Source: Arthrobacter sp. B6
GTDB taxonomy: Bacteria > Actinomycetota > Actinomycetes > Actinomycetales > Micrococcaceae
Direction of reading: 5' to 3'
Assembly: GCF_001663775.1 (NCBI RefSeq)
Contig: NZ_KV467168.1
Location: forward strand, 410,420 to 474,419
Length of the DNA stretch: 64,000 nucleotides
Under the pieces are notes generated by a model, which ran no database searches, had not been told where the DNA came from, and saw only the letters and a list, made by a program, of their open reading frames with translations. A program made the translations under genes and the position numbers. Positions within the stretch are counted from its first letter, which is position 1, and every line of letters starts with the position of its first letter. Shown in pieces: positions 1 to 9,064 of the stretch.

Positions 1-155
1 CTGACTTCCAACTTCCACCCGGACTCCGACGAGTTGACTCCAATCCTCAGGGCGGTGTGCGGCCATCCAGATCTCCCTCCAGTTTCTTGTCGTGGTTGCG
101 GGTGGAGCGTCGTGTCCGCATTTCAGGCACCGGCTCCGTTGGGGCGCGTCAGGAA

Positions 156-1346
156 TCAGCTGATGCCGGGCCAGCCGGTGTACGCCTCCGCGAGGTACGC
201 CAATCCGTGCCGTGAGGAGACAACCGAGTTCAGTTCGCCCAACTGCCGTGCCCTTGAGAAGTCATTGGCGCCTTCGGGCGTGTGCAGCATGGTGGTCATC
301 CAGTAGGAGAACTGTTGGGCTTTCCAGACGCGGTCCAGAGCACGGGCACTGTAGGCCCCCAAGAGGTCGGAGGAGCCCGAACGGTAGTAGCTTTCAAGTC
401 CTTCGAAGAGCATCCTCACGTCGTGGATGGCCAAGTTCAGGCCTTTTGCGCCGGTGGGCGGCACGGTGTGCGCGGCATCCCCCACCAGGAACAGGTTTCC
501 GTACCGCATGGGAGTGTGGACGAAGCTGCGGAAGGGCAAAACCATTTTCTCGATGACGGGGCCTTCGTTGAGTTCGAAGCCGTTGCCGTTGACCCGGCGG
601 CGGAACTCGGCCCAGATCCGGTCGTCATCCCACTCCGCCACGTTTTCCTTCGGATCACACTGGAAGTACATCCGCTGCACGGTCTCGGTGCGCTGGCTGA
701 TGAGTGCGAAACCCTTGTCGGAGTTGGCGTAAATGAGCTCCTCGGCGCTGCGGGCGGCCTGCGCGAGAATGCCGAACCAGGCGAACGGGTATTCATGGAA
801 GTGCCACTTCCGGTCGGCCTCAGGGATTTCGAAGCGGCAGTGGCTTCGGGAACCGTCCGCACCCACTAAATACTCGGCCTGGATCTCGTACTCGACACCG
901 TCGGCATCCGTAAACCAGACCTTGGGTTTGCCTTCCAAATCATGGATGGTGGTGTTGGTAACGCTGTAGCGGACATCGCCGCCGTCGGCGCTCCTACGGG
1001 CGGCAAGGTCGAGGAAAACATCTGTCTGCGGGTAGAGCCAGACGGACTCCCCCACCAGCTCCTTGAAGTCCACGCGATGGCTTTCCCCATTGAACCGGAG
1101 CTCGATGCCGTCGTGCCGGTCCCCGTCGCGGAGCACCCGGTCCGAGACTCCGCTGTCCACGAGCAGGTTGACGGTGCCGTGCTCCAGGATTCCGGCGCGG
1201 ACTGTCTCGGCGATGTCCTTGTGGCTGCGGATCTCGATCACTGTGGAGTCGATGCCGGCCTGGGCCAGCAGGTGGGAAAGCATCAGCCCGGCGGGACCGG
1301 CGCCCATGATAGCCACCTGGGTGGTGATGATGTGACGGTTAGACAA
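156..1346 (-). CDS. pobA: 4-hydroxybenzoate 3-monooxygenase (FAD, NAD(P)H)
   Basis: Predicted to hydroxylate 4-hydroxybenzoate to protocatechuate in the cytoplasm, feeding ring cleavage. The protein shows the N-terminal FAD-binding GAGPAGL motif, the mid-protein VGADGSRS (DG) motif and the C-terminal LVGDAAHTVPPTGAKG (GD) motif in the order typical of PobA; 396 residues matches the family (about 394). The start chosen is TTG at 1346 because an AGGAGG ribosome site lies just upstream (about 1351-1356) and the homologous N-terminus begins there; the longer reading frame runs into the upstream kinase gene. It overlaps the end of that gene by 8 bases, so the two are probably co-transcribed. PobA points to para-hydroxylated aromatics as intermediates. 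Related group A hydroxylases are possible but less likely. Confidence 0.93.
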   Translation of the reverse strand: MSNRHIITTQVAIMGAGPAGLMLSHLLAQAGIDSTVIEIRSHKDIAETVRAGILEHGTVNLLVDSGVSDRVLRDGDRHDGIELRFNGESHRVDFKELVGESVWLYPQTDVFLDLAARRSADGGDVRYSVTNTTIHDLEGKPKVWFTDADGVEYEIQAEYLVGADGSRSHCRFEIPEADRKWHFHEYPFAWFGILAQAARSAEELIYANSDKGFALISQRTETVQRMYFQCDPKENVAEWDDDRIWAEFRRRVNGNGFELNEGPVIEKMVLPFRSFVHTPMRYGNLFLVGDAAHTVPPTGAKGLNLAIHDVRMLFEGLESYYRSGSSDLLGAYSARALDRVWKAQQFSYWMTTMLHTPEGANDFSRARQLGELNSVVSSRHGLAYLAEAYTGWPGIS

Positions 1347-1971
1347 GTGTTCCTCCTGCAAGTCTTTGGGCGACGCTGGCTCTGGCCTCGAGGTTTTCCG
1401 GGGTAACCGTGCCGAGAGCGAGCAGCATTCGTTCCGTGACTTCGCCCACGGCACCCATGCCGTTTACTCGGGCAAGGATCCCACGGTCAGCGTAGATGGC
1501 TACCATGGCTTCGGTTTGCTCGTGGTAGAGATCAAGTCGGTGGCGGATGACTACTTCGGTGTCATCGCTGCGGCCTGCTTCTTGCGCTCGTATTAGCAAC
1601 CGCCGGACAAGTTCCTCGTCCACCGCAGTGACTTGCAGGACGGCGTCGATTCGCTGGCCACTATCGGCGAGAATCTGGTCGAGATAATCCACCTGAGCTC
1701 GGGTGCGGGGGTAGCCATCCAAAAGAAAGCCATTGCTGACGTCTGCCTCGTTGAGGCGGGTCCGTACCATCCTGTTGGTCACACCGTGCGGGACGAAGTC
1801 TCCTGCCTCCATGTAGATTTTTGCTTCCATGCCAAGGGGCGATTCGCTCTTTACGTGGGCGCGGAAGATATCACCGGTGGAAACCGGCACGATGCCGAGG
1901 TGGTCGGCAATGCGCCCCGCCTGGGTGCCCTTGCCCGAGCCCGGAGGCCCGATTATCAAAACATTACTCAT
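1339..1971 (-). CDS. Adenylate kinase-family nucleoside monophosphate kinase
   Basis: AMP + ATP = 2 ADP type kinase, 210 residues. Visible motifs are the P-loop GPPGSGKGT near residues 8-16, the NMP-binding STGDIFR segment around 31-37 and LLDGYPRT around 83-90. The LID segment is short and lacks the four-cysteine zinc site. The essential adk gene normally sits in the secY ribosomal-protein region; here it is directly upstream of and overlapping pobA, so it is probably an accessory copy. Inference: the cluster encodes a PEP-synthase/PPDK-type phosphotransferase, a family that releases AMP, and this kinase could recycle that AMP. The C-terminus carries about 25 residues beyond the usual end. 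Confidence 0.88.
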   Translation of the reverse strand: MSNVLIIGPPGSGKGTQAGRIADHLGIVPVSTGDIFRAHVKSESPLGMEAKIYMEAGDFVPHGVTNRMVRTRLNEADVSNGFLLDGYPRTRAQVDYLDQILADSGQRIDAVLQVTAVDEELVRRLLIRAQEAGRSDDTEVVIRHRLDLYHEQTEAMVAIYADRGILARVNGMGAVGEVTERMLLALGTVTPENLEARASVAQRLAGGTLV

Positions 1972-2088
1972 GGCCGGAGCCCTTCATTAAGTGTTGGGTT
2001 GGTCGTCTCTAAACTGGGGATCGCGAGGCGTTCGCGTCAGGACACACCGATGTGCTCTCCGTTTGAAGAACCTTTTTAAGGAACGGCG

Positions 2089-3018
2089 TCAGTCGCTACG
2101 TGCGTCTTTCCCGGCGCTGGCAGAGGCGGGCCGGTGGCCCTTCTTGGCCAGCTGAATCTGCTTGTACACGTGGTGCCGCAGCTCCGCGAAGCGGGGAGTG
2201 GAACGGGTGTTGAGCTGGTCCCGATCAGCCGGAAGGTCAATCACAATGTCCTCTTGAACCACGGTGGGCGAGCTGGACAGGATAATTACCCTCTCCCCGA
2301 GGTAGACGGATTCGTCGATGTCATGGGTTACGAATAGCACGGTTACGCCAAGCTTCTTCCAGACCACCCGGATCAGGTCTTCCAGGTCTGCCCGGGTCTG
2401 TGCGTCTACGGCTGCAAAGGGTTCGTCCATGAGGAGAACTTCAGGCTGGTACGCGATCGCACGGGCGATCGCGACGCGTTGCTGCATCCCACCGGACAGT
2501 TGCCAGGGAAAGGACCTGGGAACGTGGGACAGGCCCACCGCTTCCAGCGCTTCATTGACCAGTCGGGTACGTTCAGCTTTCGGAACACGCTGATTTTTCA
2601 ACGGAAGCTCTACGTTTTCCCGCACCCGCATCCAAGGAAACAGGGACCGGCCGTACTCCTGGAACACGACTGCCATTTTTTTGGGTGGACCGGATACAGG
2701 CTTTCCATCCAAAAGGACAGCACCGGCGGTCGGGGCCATGAGCCCGGAGATGCATTTGAGCAAAGTGGTTTTGCCTGATCCGGACGGTCCGACGAGGCAT
2801 ACCAGTTCTCCGGCACGCACGTCGAAGGTCAGGTTCCTCACCGCTTCGTTGTCCCCGCCGTCAGTCTGGTACACCTTTTTCAGGCCCCGTACTGAGAGCA
2901 TGACTCCCTCGGACGAGGGCAAGGGTTCGGTGGCGTGCATCGCCTTATCGCAGGGGGTGTCGGCGTTTCGTATCTCGTCCGGGACGTTTGTCGCCGCCAG
3001 GTTGGGTTCAAGCTGCAT
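2089..3018 (-). CDS. ABC transporter ATP-binding protein (SsuB/TauB/NrtD type)
   Basis: Cytoplasmic ATPase of an importer for a small organic or inorganic anion-like solute. It has Walker A GPSGSGKTT, the ABC signature LSGGMQQR, Walker B VLLMDEPF and the switch His in VTHDIDES. It is 309 residues; an N-terminal extension of about 35 residues precedes the ABC domain. The start overlaps the end of the upstream permease gene by 11 bases. With the two permeases it forms a transport operon read leftward after the CaiB-type gene; the only matching binding protein in the window is at 22882-23853. The substrate is unknown; context suggests an aromatic or alkyl compound rather than sulfonate or nitrate. 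Confidence 0.92.
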   Translation of the reverse strand: MQLEPNLAATNVPDEIRNADTPCDKAMHATEPLPSSEGVMLSVRGLKKVYQTDGGDNEAVRNLTFDVRAGELVCLVGPSGSGKTTLLKCISGLMAPTAGAVLLDGKPVSGPPKKMAVVFQEYGRSLFPWMRVRENVELPLKNQRVPKAERTRLVNEALEAVGLSHVPRSFPWQLSGGMQQRVAIARAIAYQPEVLLMDEPFAAVDAQTRADLEDLIRVVWKKLGVTVLFVTHDIDESVYLGERVIILSSSPTVVQEDIVIDLPADRDQLNTRSTPRFAELRHHVYKQIQLAKKGHRPASASAGKDARSD

Positions 3019-3781
3019 TTTCTACCTCTCGCAGGCCGTGGTACCAGCGCAGGATTTTGCGCTCGGTCCACTGGAAGATGAACGACATGATCACGCCGAT
3101 GAGGCCCAGAACGACGATGCCCGACCACATCTCCGGGATCGCGAACGAACGCTGGAATTGGACGATGGTGAATCCCAGCCCCGACGAAGAGGCGAACATT
3201 TCGGAAATGACCATCAATATCAGGCCGACGGACAGGCTTTGGCGGATCCCCGTCATGATCTGTGGGCTGGCACTGGGCAGGACCAGATAGCGTACCCGGG
3301 CTGCCCCACTGAGTCCATAGGTGCGGGCAGACTCCGAGAGCACGCTGTCAACGGCTCGTACACCCTCCACAGTATTGAGGAGGACTGGCCATACGCACGC
3401 CGAGACGATCACCGCCACCTTCATAAGGTCCGAGACGCCAATCAGGAGCATCAGAATCGGAACCAGCACGGGAGGTGGAATGGCGCGAAAGAACTCAAGG
3501 ACCGGTTCAGTCAAACTCCGTAGCCATCTGAAGGATCCAATCAGAAGACCTGCGGCGATGCCTAGAACAGATGCGGAGACCAACCCTATGACTAGCCGTC
3601 CCAGTGAAGGCAAAACGTCGGAGAAAAATCGGTCCGAGAACCAGACTGACACAAACTTTTCCGCCAGCAAGGCCGGTGTGGGGATGAAGAAGTTCTTGGC
3701 TCCCGAGGTGGCGATGTACCAGAAGGCCACGAGCAGTGCCGGCAAGGTTAGGGCGAAGAGGACCGACTTCAGGGCTGTCAT
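3008..3781 (-). CDS. ABC transporter permease (SsuC/TauC type)
   Basis: Integral membrane subunit of about 257 residues with several hydrophobic segments and a BPD-transport loop region (EPVLEFFRAIPPPVLVPI and the EAA-like part around ARTYGLSGAARVRYLVLPSA). The chosen ATG at 3781 overlaps the stop of the preceding permease gene (ATGA); the longer open frame upstream lies entirely inside that gene. It is a paralogue of the neighbouring permease, so the transporter probably uses a heterodimeric channel, whereas many SsuC/TauC systems use a homodimer. Confidence 0.9.
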   Translation of the reverse strand: MTALKSVLFALTLPALLVAFWYIATSGAKNFFIPTPALLAEKFVSVWFSDRFFSDVLPSLGRLVIGLVSASVLGIAAGLLIGSFRWLRSLTEPVLEFFRAIPPPVLVPILMLLIGVSDLMKVAVIVSACVWPVLLNTVEGVRAVDSVLSESARTYGLSGAARVRYLVLPSASPQIMTGIRQSLSVGLILMVISEMFASSSGLGFTIVQFQRSFAIPEMWSGIVVLGLIGVIMSFIFQWTERKILRWYHGLREVENAA

Positions 3782-4647
3782 ACGACCGTCTCCGATCGCA
3801 CAGATGAGTGCCATGCCAAGGTTTTTCGCTCGACCCATCGCATGGCCACATTGATTGCAACCCCAAGCAGCCCGCAAGCGAGCACAAGGGCGTACATAGA
3901 TGAAATGGCGCCGCCGGACTGTGCCAAGGCAATCTCGCGGCCAAGGCCAGGTGATCCAATTACCAGTTCTGCCGTGACAGCCAGGATGAGCGCTACGGCA
4001 GCAGCCAGGCGAATCCCTGTCATGAGGTACGGCAAGGCGGTTGGAAAGACGACGTGACGGACGCGGGCGGTGGCCTTCAGGCCGTAGGACCTAGCGGTTT
4101 GCATGGCGACGTTATCCACGTCGGCGACGCCGTAGAGAACCTGGATAAAGACCTGCCAGAACGAGGCATAGATAATCAGCATCAGCGAAGATTCAATTTT
4201 CACGCCGAAGAGCAGCACGGCCAGCGGTATTAGCGCCACTGAGGGGATGGGGCGCATGAACTCGACAAGGGAATACGTGAACGTGCGTAAGAAGGTGGAC
4301 GATCCCACCACAAATCCCAGCACGACTGCGGCAATGACGGCTGTGACCAGACCGACGGCCCAGGCTGTCATGGTCTCGCCGACGGCGGCCCAGAACGCCG
4401 CAAGCCCAAGGTCGGCAAGCAGAATCCCGAGAACCTCGGACGCTGGCGGCAGGAACCGGATGTCAACCAGACCAGCTCGTGGACACACCTCCCAGATCAG
4501 CAAAAATCCGGCAATGCCGACCAGCCCTAGAAGGGGTTTGCTCAAGGGTCCCAATGCCAGGCTGCGGCCTCGGGCTGGACGGGCAGGAGCGTCCGCCCCT
4601 CCGTTCCCGATATCCGGTTGCACGGTGTGGGCCGCCCGGCTGCTCAC
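3778..4647 (-). CDS. ABC transporter permease (SsuC/TauC type)
   Basis: Second membrane subunit, 289 residues, with a hydrophilic N-terminus of about 35 residues, then six or so hydrophobic segments and the conserved cytoplasmic loop around EFMRPIPSVALIPLAVLLFG and ARSYGLKATARVRHVVFP. It starts with GTG overlapping the stop codon of the upstream CaiB-type gene (GTGA), which indicates translational coupling and links uptake to CoA activation. Substrate not determinable from sequence. Confidence 0.9.
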   Translation of the reverse strand: MSSRAAHTVQPDIGNGGADAPARPARGRSLALGPLSKPLLGLVGIAGFLLIWEVCPRAGLVDIRFLPPASEVLGILLADLGLAAFWAAVGETMTAWAVGLVTAVIAAVVLGFVVGSSTFLRTFTYSLVEFMRPIPSVALIPLAVLLFGVKIESSLMLIIYASFWQVFIQVLYGVADVDNVAMQTARSYGLKATARVRHVVFPTALPYLMTGIRLAAAVALILAVTAELVIGSPGLGREIALAQSGGAISSMYALVLACGLLGVAINVAMRWVERKTLAWHSSVRSETVV

Positions 4648-7238
4648 ACCACGCCGCCTTGACGGAGTTCTTCGATCCGGGAATCGTCAAAGCCCAAGAT
4701 TTCTGACAGAACATAATCTGTGTCTTCCCCATAGTTCGGACCCGACCGGTTCAAGCGACCGCCCATATATGCGGGCGTCGCCTCCATCCGTACCGGGTGT
4801 TCCTTCACCGGCCACGTCCCGATCTCGGTCTGGTCAAGCTCAACCAACCACTGAAGGTGTTTGAGCTGCGGATCGGTCTCGTAGCGGTCTTGGGCATCCT
4901 GACAGACCCCGGCCGGCACACCGCGGATCTGGAGGGCGGACATGAGCTCATACCCGTCCCATTTCCTGGTCTCGAGATCCAGCGCGGCGTCCAGCTCATC
5001 CTGGTTGTCCAATCGCTGCTGCAGGTCGGCAAACCTTGGATTCTGGGTCCACGCGGGATGGCCAAGAACCTCGGTGAGGCTCTGCCAGTGGTCCTCGGTG
5101 AAAGCGGCCACTGATATCCAACGGTCACTGCCGACCGTTCGGTAGGCGCCGTGCGGAGCGGCGGGCTTATACGGGGACCGATTCCCGTATCTGGACCATT
5201 GGCGCTTGTTGACCGACCAGTCCAGGATGGCAGTGCCGGTCAGGTAGAGACCGGCTTCACCCTGAGAGGCGTCAATGTGGCAGCCGTTGCCGGTGATGTT
5301 TCTGCGGTAGAGAGCTGCCAGCATTGCCTGGGACATGTTGTAGGCTCCTACCCAGTCCAGGTAGGAGTAGCCGATTCCGGCTGGCGGGAACGGTTCGGGA
5401 AGGCCGGACATTTCGCTGATGCCGGTAAACGCCTGGGCGGTCGGGCCAAACGCCCTGGCCCGGCCGTACGTGCCGTACTGCCCGAAGCCGGACTGCTGGA
5501 CGTAGATGATCTTCGGGTTAAGTTCCTTGAGCCGCTCATATCCGAGCCCCATCCGGTCCATGGTGCCGGGGGAAAAGCCCTCGACCACCATGTCCGCGCC
5601 CCGGATCAGGTCCTCCAGAATTGCTTTACCCTCGGCGCTTTTCAGGTTGAGTGACATCCCGAGTTTGCCGGCGTTGATCTCCATGAAGGAGCCGCCACGG
5701 TTGGGGCTTTTGGAGGTGGGCGTAGGCAGGGGCTCCGTCGCGGCGTCGCGCTCGGCACGGCCGCCTGGGGGGCATGCACCGAGACCGGTGCGCATGCCGT
5801 CCAGCCGGGAAGCGTGCTCTACCTTGATGACTTCAGCTCCCATCGCCGTCAGGAACCGCCCGGCGCCGGCGCTTGCCAGCATCCAGCTGAGGTCGATGAC
5901 GCGAACGTCTGAGAGGGCAAAGGGTTTGCCGTGCTTGCTGAGAATCTGCTCTGCAGCCGGGCGGGCTTCCATCGACTGGGTACGATCCTCGTGAGGCGCC
6001 TGCCACTCCCCCAGCACCTCCAACGTATGCTCGCCGGTCAAAGGCGGACGCCGACCGATTTGCCATTGGACATCCGGGGAATACCATTTGGCGCCGGTGT
6101 AGGTGAAAGTCCGGTCCAGTTCGGCGTGGTGGACATCGGTGAAGGCGCCGCGAACCAGCCAGTGCTCGTCGTCGATGTTTTCTTCGGGACGGCGGACCGG
6201 CGCCCATGGAAGTCCATTGTCTTGGGCGTCCCGCCACAGGTCGCTCTTGAACAAGGAACGGGATATGAGTTTGTCGGTCTGCAAAGACAGGCGCTCGGTC
6301 GCGGTGTCTTCATTGCGGCTCTCCGCGCTGTGATATCGGGCAGAATCCAGATCACCCTGCATCTCGTATTTCCGCAGGACGTTCACGGTGCCGTCCCAGG
6401 CTCCGCCGTTGGCCGTGACGGAACCCTTGAGGTATGTGCGGTAGGGCAGCAGATACCGGCCGTCCTTGGTGATGGACAACGCCGGAGTGCTGCCCGAGAC
6501 CATCGAGTGCCGACAAGTCAGGCGCAGGTGTTTCTGACGGAGGAAAATCCAGTCGGGAAGGTCGGTTTCGGTGTTCTTGCTAACTGCTTCGTGCACGTTT
6601 GCAGATAGCAGCTGCCCAGCTCCCGACTGCAGTCGGTAGTTCAAAGCGCCCAGGATGGAGATGACGGCCATCTCTCCCACGACGTGGTAGGCCTGCCACA
6701 TCTGTGGGGCGATAGGGGGGGTGTCGTAGTGGCCGAACGGATCAGGGTCGTAGCCGCTGTTCATCATGACCCCGCCCAGGGCCAGGTGGATCAGGTCGCT
6801 GCCGGAATAGTCGGCCCACGGGCCGTCATCGCCAAAGTGGCTGATCCTGACGTAGATAAGCCCAGGGTTGGCCCTTCGCAGCGCCTCATAGCCGATCCCT
6901 CTGGAATCCATCCACCCCCGAGGCCTGGAATCGATGATCACGTCCGTGGCTCCGGATAGCTGTCGGAAGGACTCCTGTCCGTCTTTCGTTTCCAGGTTCA
7001 GCGTCACGGAACGCTTTCCAAGGTTGTAGTGCCAAAAGTGCAGGCTTTGGTTGGGGTCCTCGACATCGCCTACGAAAGGACCGTATCCACGTGTCTTCTC
7101 ACCGCCGGGCTGTTCGACTTTGGCCACATCCGCCCCAAGGCCGGCCAGAACCTTCCCGCAGTACTCCCCCAGCTCGTCAGCCACTTCAAGGACCCTAAGG
7201 TCGTTGAGGTATCCAGTGTCCTTGGCTGTTTCACCCAT
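4644..7238 (-). CDS. Tandem (fused) CaiB/BaiF family III CoA-transferase
   Basis: Likely moves CoA between thioesters and a carboxylic acid in side-chain degradation. At 864 residues it is about twice the family length: one CaiB-like half at about 10-420 and a second at about 440-864, each beginning with the Rossmann-like start (RVLEVADELGEYCGKVLAGLGADVAKVEQP-like region; VRVIDLSWMLASAGAGRFL). The second half retains an Asp in YLDWVGAYNMSQAM where family III enzymes carry the catalytic Asp. In the first half my hand alignment puts a non-Asp residue there (QMWQAYHVVGEMA region), so it may be structural. It is divergent from the thiolase-like gene across a shared promoter region and is followed by the ABC transporter genes with a 4-base overlap. 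The assignment of which half is active is inference. Confidence 0.87.
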   Translation of the reverse strand: MGETAKDTGYLNDLRVLEVADELGEYCGKVLAGLGADVAKVEQPGGEKTRGYGPFVGDVEDPNQSLHFWHYNLGKRSVTLNLETKDGQESFRQLSGATDVIIDSRPRGWMDSRGIGYEALRRANPGLIYVRISHFGDDGPWADYSGSDLIHLALGGVMMNSGYDPDPFGHYDTPPIAPQMWQAYHVVGEMAVISILGALNYRLQSGAGQLLSANVHEAVSKNTETDLPDWIFLRQKHLRLTCRHSMVSGSTPALSITKDGRYLLPYRTYLKGSVTANGGAWDGTVNVLRKYEMQGDLDSARYHSAESRNEDTATERLSLQTDKLISRSLFKSDLWRDAQDNGLPWAPVRRPEENIDDEHWLVRGAFTDVHHAELDRTFTYTGAKWYSPDVQWQIGRRPPLTGEHTLEVLGEWQAPHEDRTQSMEARPAAEQILSKHGKPFALSDVRVIDLSWMLASAGAGRFLTAMGAEVIKVEHASRLDGMRTGLGACPPGGRAERDAATEPLPTPTSKSPNRGGSFMEINAGKLGMSLNLKSAEGKAILEDLIRGADMVVEGFSPGTMDRMGLGYERLKELNPKIIYVQQSGFGQYGTYGRARAFGPTAQAFTGISEMSGLPEPFPPAGIGYSYLDWVGAYNMSQAMLAALYRRNITGNGCHIDASQGEAGLYLTGTAILDWSVNKRQWSRYGNRSPYKPAAPHGAYRTVGSDRWISVAAFTEDHWQSLTEVLGHPAWTQNPRFADLQQRLDNQDELDAALDLETRKWDGYELMSALQIRGVPAGVCQDAQDRYETDPQLKHLQWLVELDQTEIGTWPVKEHPVRMEATPAYMGGRLNRSGPNYGEDTDYVLSEILGFDDSRIEELRQGGVV

Positions 7239-7303
7239 TCGCGTTCACCACATTCCGATCCGGCTAAAGGATCACGTCGTCGAAATCCTCAACTAATGGG
7301 TTA

Positions 7304-7327
7304 TTGGCCCATCCATTGATATGATGG
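7304..7327. promoter_or_regulatory. Promoter/operator motif between CaiB-type and thiolase-like genes
   Basis: The segment reads TTGGCCCAT followed by CCATTGATATGATGG. It contains TATGAT, a good -10 hexamer, inside inverted CCATC/GATGG arms. An almost identical 24-base element occurs at 13347-13370, and looser versions occur at five other promoters in the first 33 kb. Its position in a divergent intergenic region suggests an operator, possibly for the FadR-type regulator encoded at 13512. Confidence 0.6.
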
Positions 7328-7397
7328 ACCTCACTTGGGAAGGCTGTCAACCGACGATCCCTTCCGAGCGGTAACCGGGATGCTTTTTAGGAGATCA

Positions 7398-8594
7398 ATG
7401 AGTAGATCAGTGACGATCATCGGTGCTTCAGCTTTGCCGGTGGGAAAATGGCAGACGCAGCCGGATGCTGAGACGCAGGTCCTGGAGCACGAAGTCTTGG
7501 CGAAACTTGTCGTGGATGCGGTTAAGACTGCCGGCATTGACAAAGGTGACATTCAAGGCCTGAGCTTCGCCATGAACCGGCACTACACCCTGCAGAAGTA
7601 CTTCGCCACGTTCATGGCCAGCTACCTTCGGCTGCCCTGTTACGGCAACGTCTCCGAGGTGTTGGGGAATGGAATGACCGGAGGTTGGGCCTTTGAGAAC
7701 GCGGCGAACGATATCCTGCTCGGGCGGTCAAAGGTCAGCCTCGCCCTCGGGATTAACTTTGAGACTGCAGCCCGCGCCCAGGACCACATGATGAGTTCTA
7801 TGCGGGCAACAGGTGATGTCGACTTCCATGCACCGTTTGGTATCACTCCAATTACTTGGTACGCACTGGATGCCAGCCGCTATATCCACGAGTATGGCTC
7901 TTCACGCCGTGAGCTTGCATCGGTTGCCGTCAAGAACCGGATGCATGCCTCGCTGAATCCGCTTGCCCAGTTCCGGAAGCCCATCACGCTGGACGAGGTT
8001 CTGGACCAGCGGATGATCGTTGAGCCGTTGGGCCTGTACGAGGTACCGCCGCGCAGTGACGGGGCTGTGGTACTGATCCTCGCTGAAGAGGACTATGCGA
8101 AGTCCTTGGGCCGGCCTTACGTCAGAGTCCGTTCCAGGGGCTTCTACCATGAAGGTGTACACCAGCTCAGTGACGTCCCCAACGACATGACGGCGTTTGG
8201 GGCTGCGCGGGCGGCCGGCGAGCAGGCCTTTGCCGACGCTGGGCTCCTGCCTACTGACATTGACGTCGCTGAGCTTTACGCGCCCTGCACAATCGTGGAA
8301 GTCCTGGTCAGTGAAGCTCTCGGCCTGACGCCCAGGGGCAATGGAGGCAAATGGGCCGCGGAGGGCCGCACTTCCCTGGGCGGGGAGATTCCAATCTCGA
8401 CATCCGGTGGACTCACATCACGGGGGCATCCGGCATACGTGACACCGCTCTACAGCTTTGTGGAGGCCTACGAACAGCTGATGGGCCTGGCAGACGAGCG
8501 TCAGGTAAAGGACGCCGAGCTGGCACTGACCAGCGCCGAACTCGGAAACTACAACGCAGCATTGGTGCACATCCTGGAAGGGGTTCACTCATGA
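7398..8594 (+). CDS. Thiolase-like protein (SCP-x/Ltp type), probable CoA-thioester aldolase
   Basis: 398 residues with the thiolase fold pattern, including the C-terminal GGLTSRGHPA motif. The usual N-terminal nucleophile Cys is missing: the equivalent stretch reads GNGMTGGWAFENAA. In mycobacteria, thiolase-like Ltp2 proteins lacking this Cys pair with a DUF35 protein and act as retro-aldolases in sterol side-chain degradation. The next gene here is a DUF35 protein overlapping by 4 bases, so aldolase activity on a beta-hydroxyacyl-CoA is more likely than thiolysis. Start ATG 7398 has AGGAG at 7389-7393; a longer frame from 7335 lacks a ribosome site. Substrate unknown. Confidence 0.87.
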   Translation: MSRSVTIIGASALPVGKWQTQPDAETQVLEHEVLAKLVVDAVKTAGIDKGDIQGLSFAMNRHYTLQKYFATFMASYLRLPCYGNVSEVLGNGMTGGWAFENAANDILLGRSKVSLALGINFETAARAQDHMMSSMRATGDVDFHAPFGITPITWYALDASRYIHEYGSSRRELASVAVKNRMHASLNPLAQFRKPITLDEVLDQRMIVEPLGLYEVPPRSDGAVVLILAEEDYAKSLGRPYVRVRSRGFYHEGVHQLSDVPNDMTAFGAARAAGEQAFADAGLLPTDIDVAELYAPCTIVEVLVSEALGLTPRGNGGKWAAEGRTSLGGEIPISTSGGLTSRGHPAYVTPLYSFVEAYEQLMGLADERQVKDAELALTSAELGNYNAALVHILEGVHS

Positions 8595-9010
8595 TTCCGG
8601 TAATCGAATCGGGGCAGGCGCATCCTTACCCGCCGCGGATTACGGAATTTACCCGGCAGTTCTGGGATGCCTTGGGTGAGGGCCGTTTCATGACAACAGC
8701 CGGCGTTGAAACCGGACAGTTGACGTTTCCCCCCAAGCCCGTGTCCCCCCACGCATGGGATGAAGAGGTGGAGTGGGTGGAACTGAGCGGCCGCGGGACG
8801 CTGTACGCCCACACGACTGTTCACGCCTCGCCATCTGCCTTTGTTGGGGATTTGCCCTACCGCATTTGCATTGTCGATCTGGAGGAGGGCATCCGGCTGG
8901 CCACCCGCCTTATCGGTTCGGCGGAGGTTTCGATCGGTGCCGCCGTAGAACTGGTGGCGGTCCGCCACACCGACGGCCTGTCCTACGCGGCGCGGGCGAT
9001 GAACTCCTGA
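8591..9010 (+). CDS. DUF35 OB-fold protein, partner of the thiolase-like protein
   Basis: 139 residues. The N-terminal helix region (PPRITEFTRQFWDALGEGRF) and C-terminal OB-fold core (TLYAHTTVH, LPYRICIVDLEEGIRLATRL) match DUF35 proteins, which bind thiolase-like subunits and help bind acyl-CoA. The zinc-ribbon cysteines normally between these parts are absent; the region reads LTFPPKPVSPHAWDE. ATG at 8591 overlaps the previous stop (ATGA), consistent with a stoichiometric complex. Confidence 0.85.
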   Translation: MIPVIESGQAHPYPPRITEFTRQFWDALGEGRFMTTAGVETGQLTFPPKPVSPHAWDEEVEWVELSGRGTLYAHTTVHASPSAFVGDLPYRICIVDLEEGIRLATRLIGSAEVSIGAAVELVAVRHTDGLSYAARAMNS

Positions 9011-9031
9011 CATTCTGCTCCCACTACAACA

Positions 9032-9064
9032 TGGGCCGCCTCCGGTATTTCCGGGGGCGGCCCA
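9032..9064 (+). terminator. Hairpin terminator after the DUF35 gene
   Basis: Fourteen-base arms (TGGGCCGCCTCCGG and CCGGGGGCGGCCCA, one mismatch) around a five-base loop, 20 bases after the stop of the DUF35 gene. A long T run is absent. It lies between convergent genes and could act in both directions. Confidence 0.6.
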
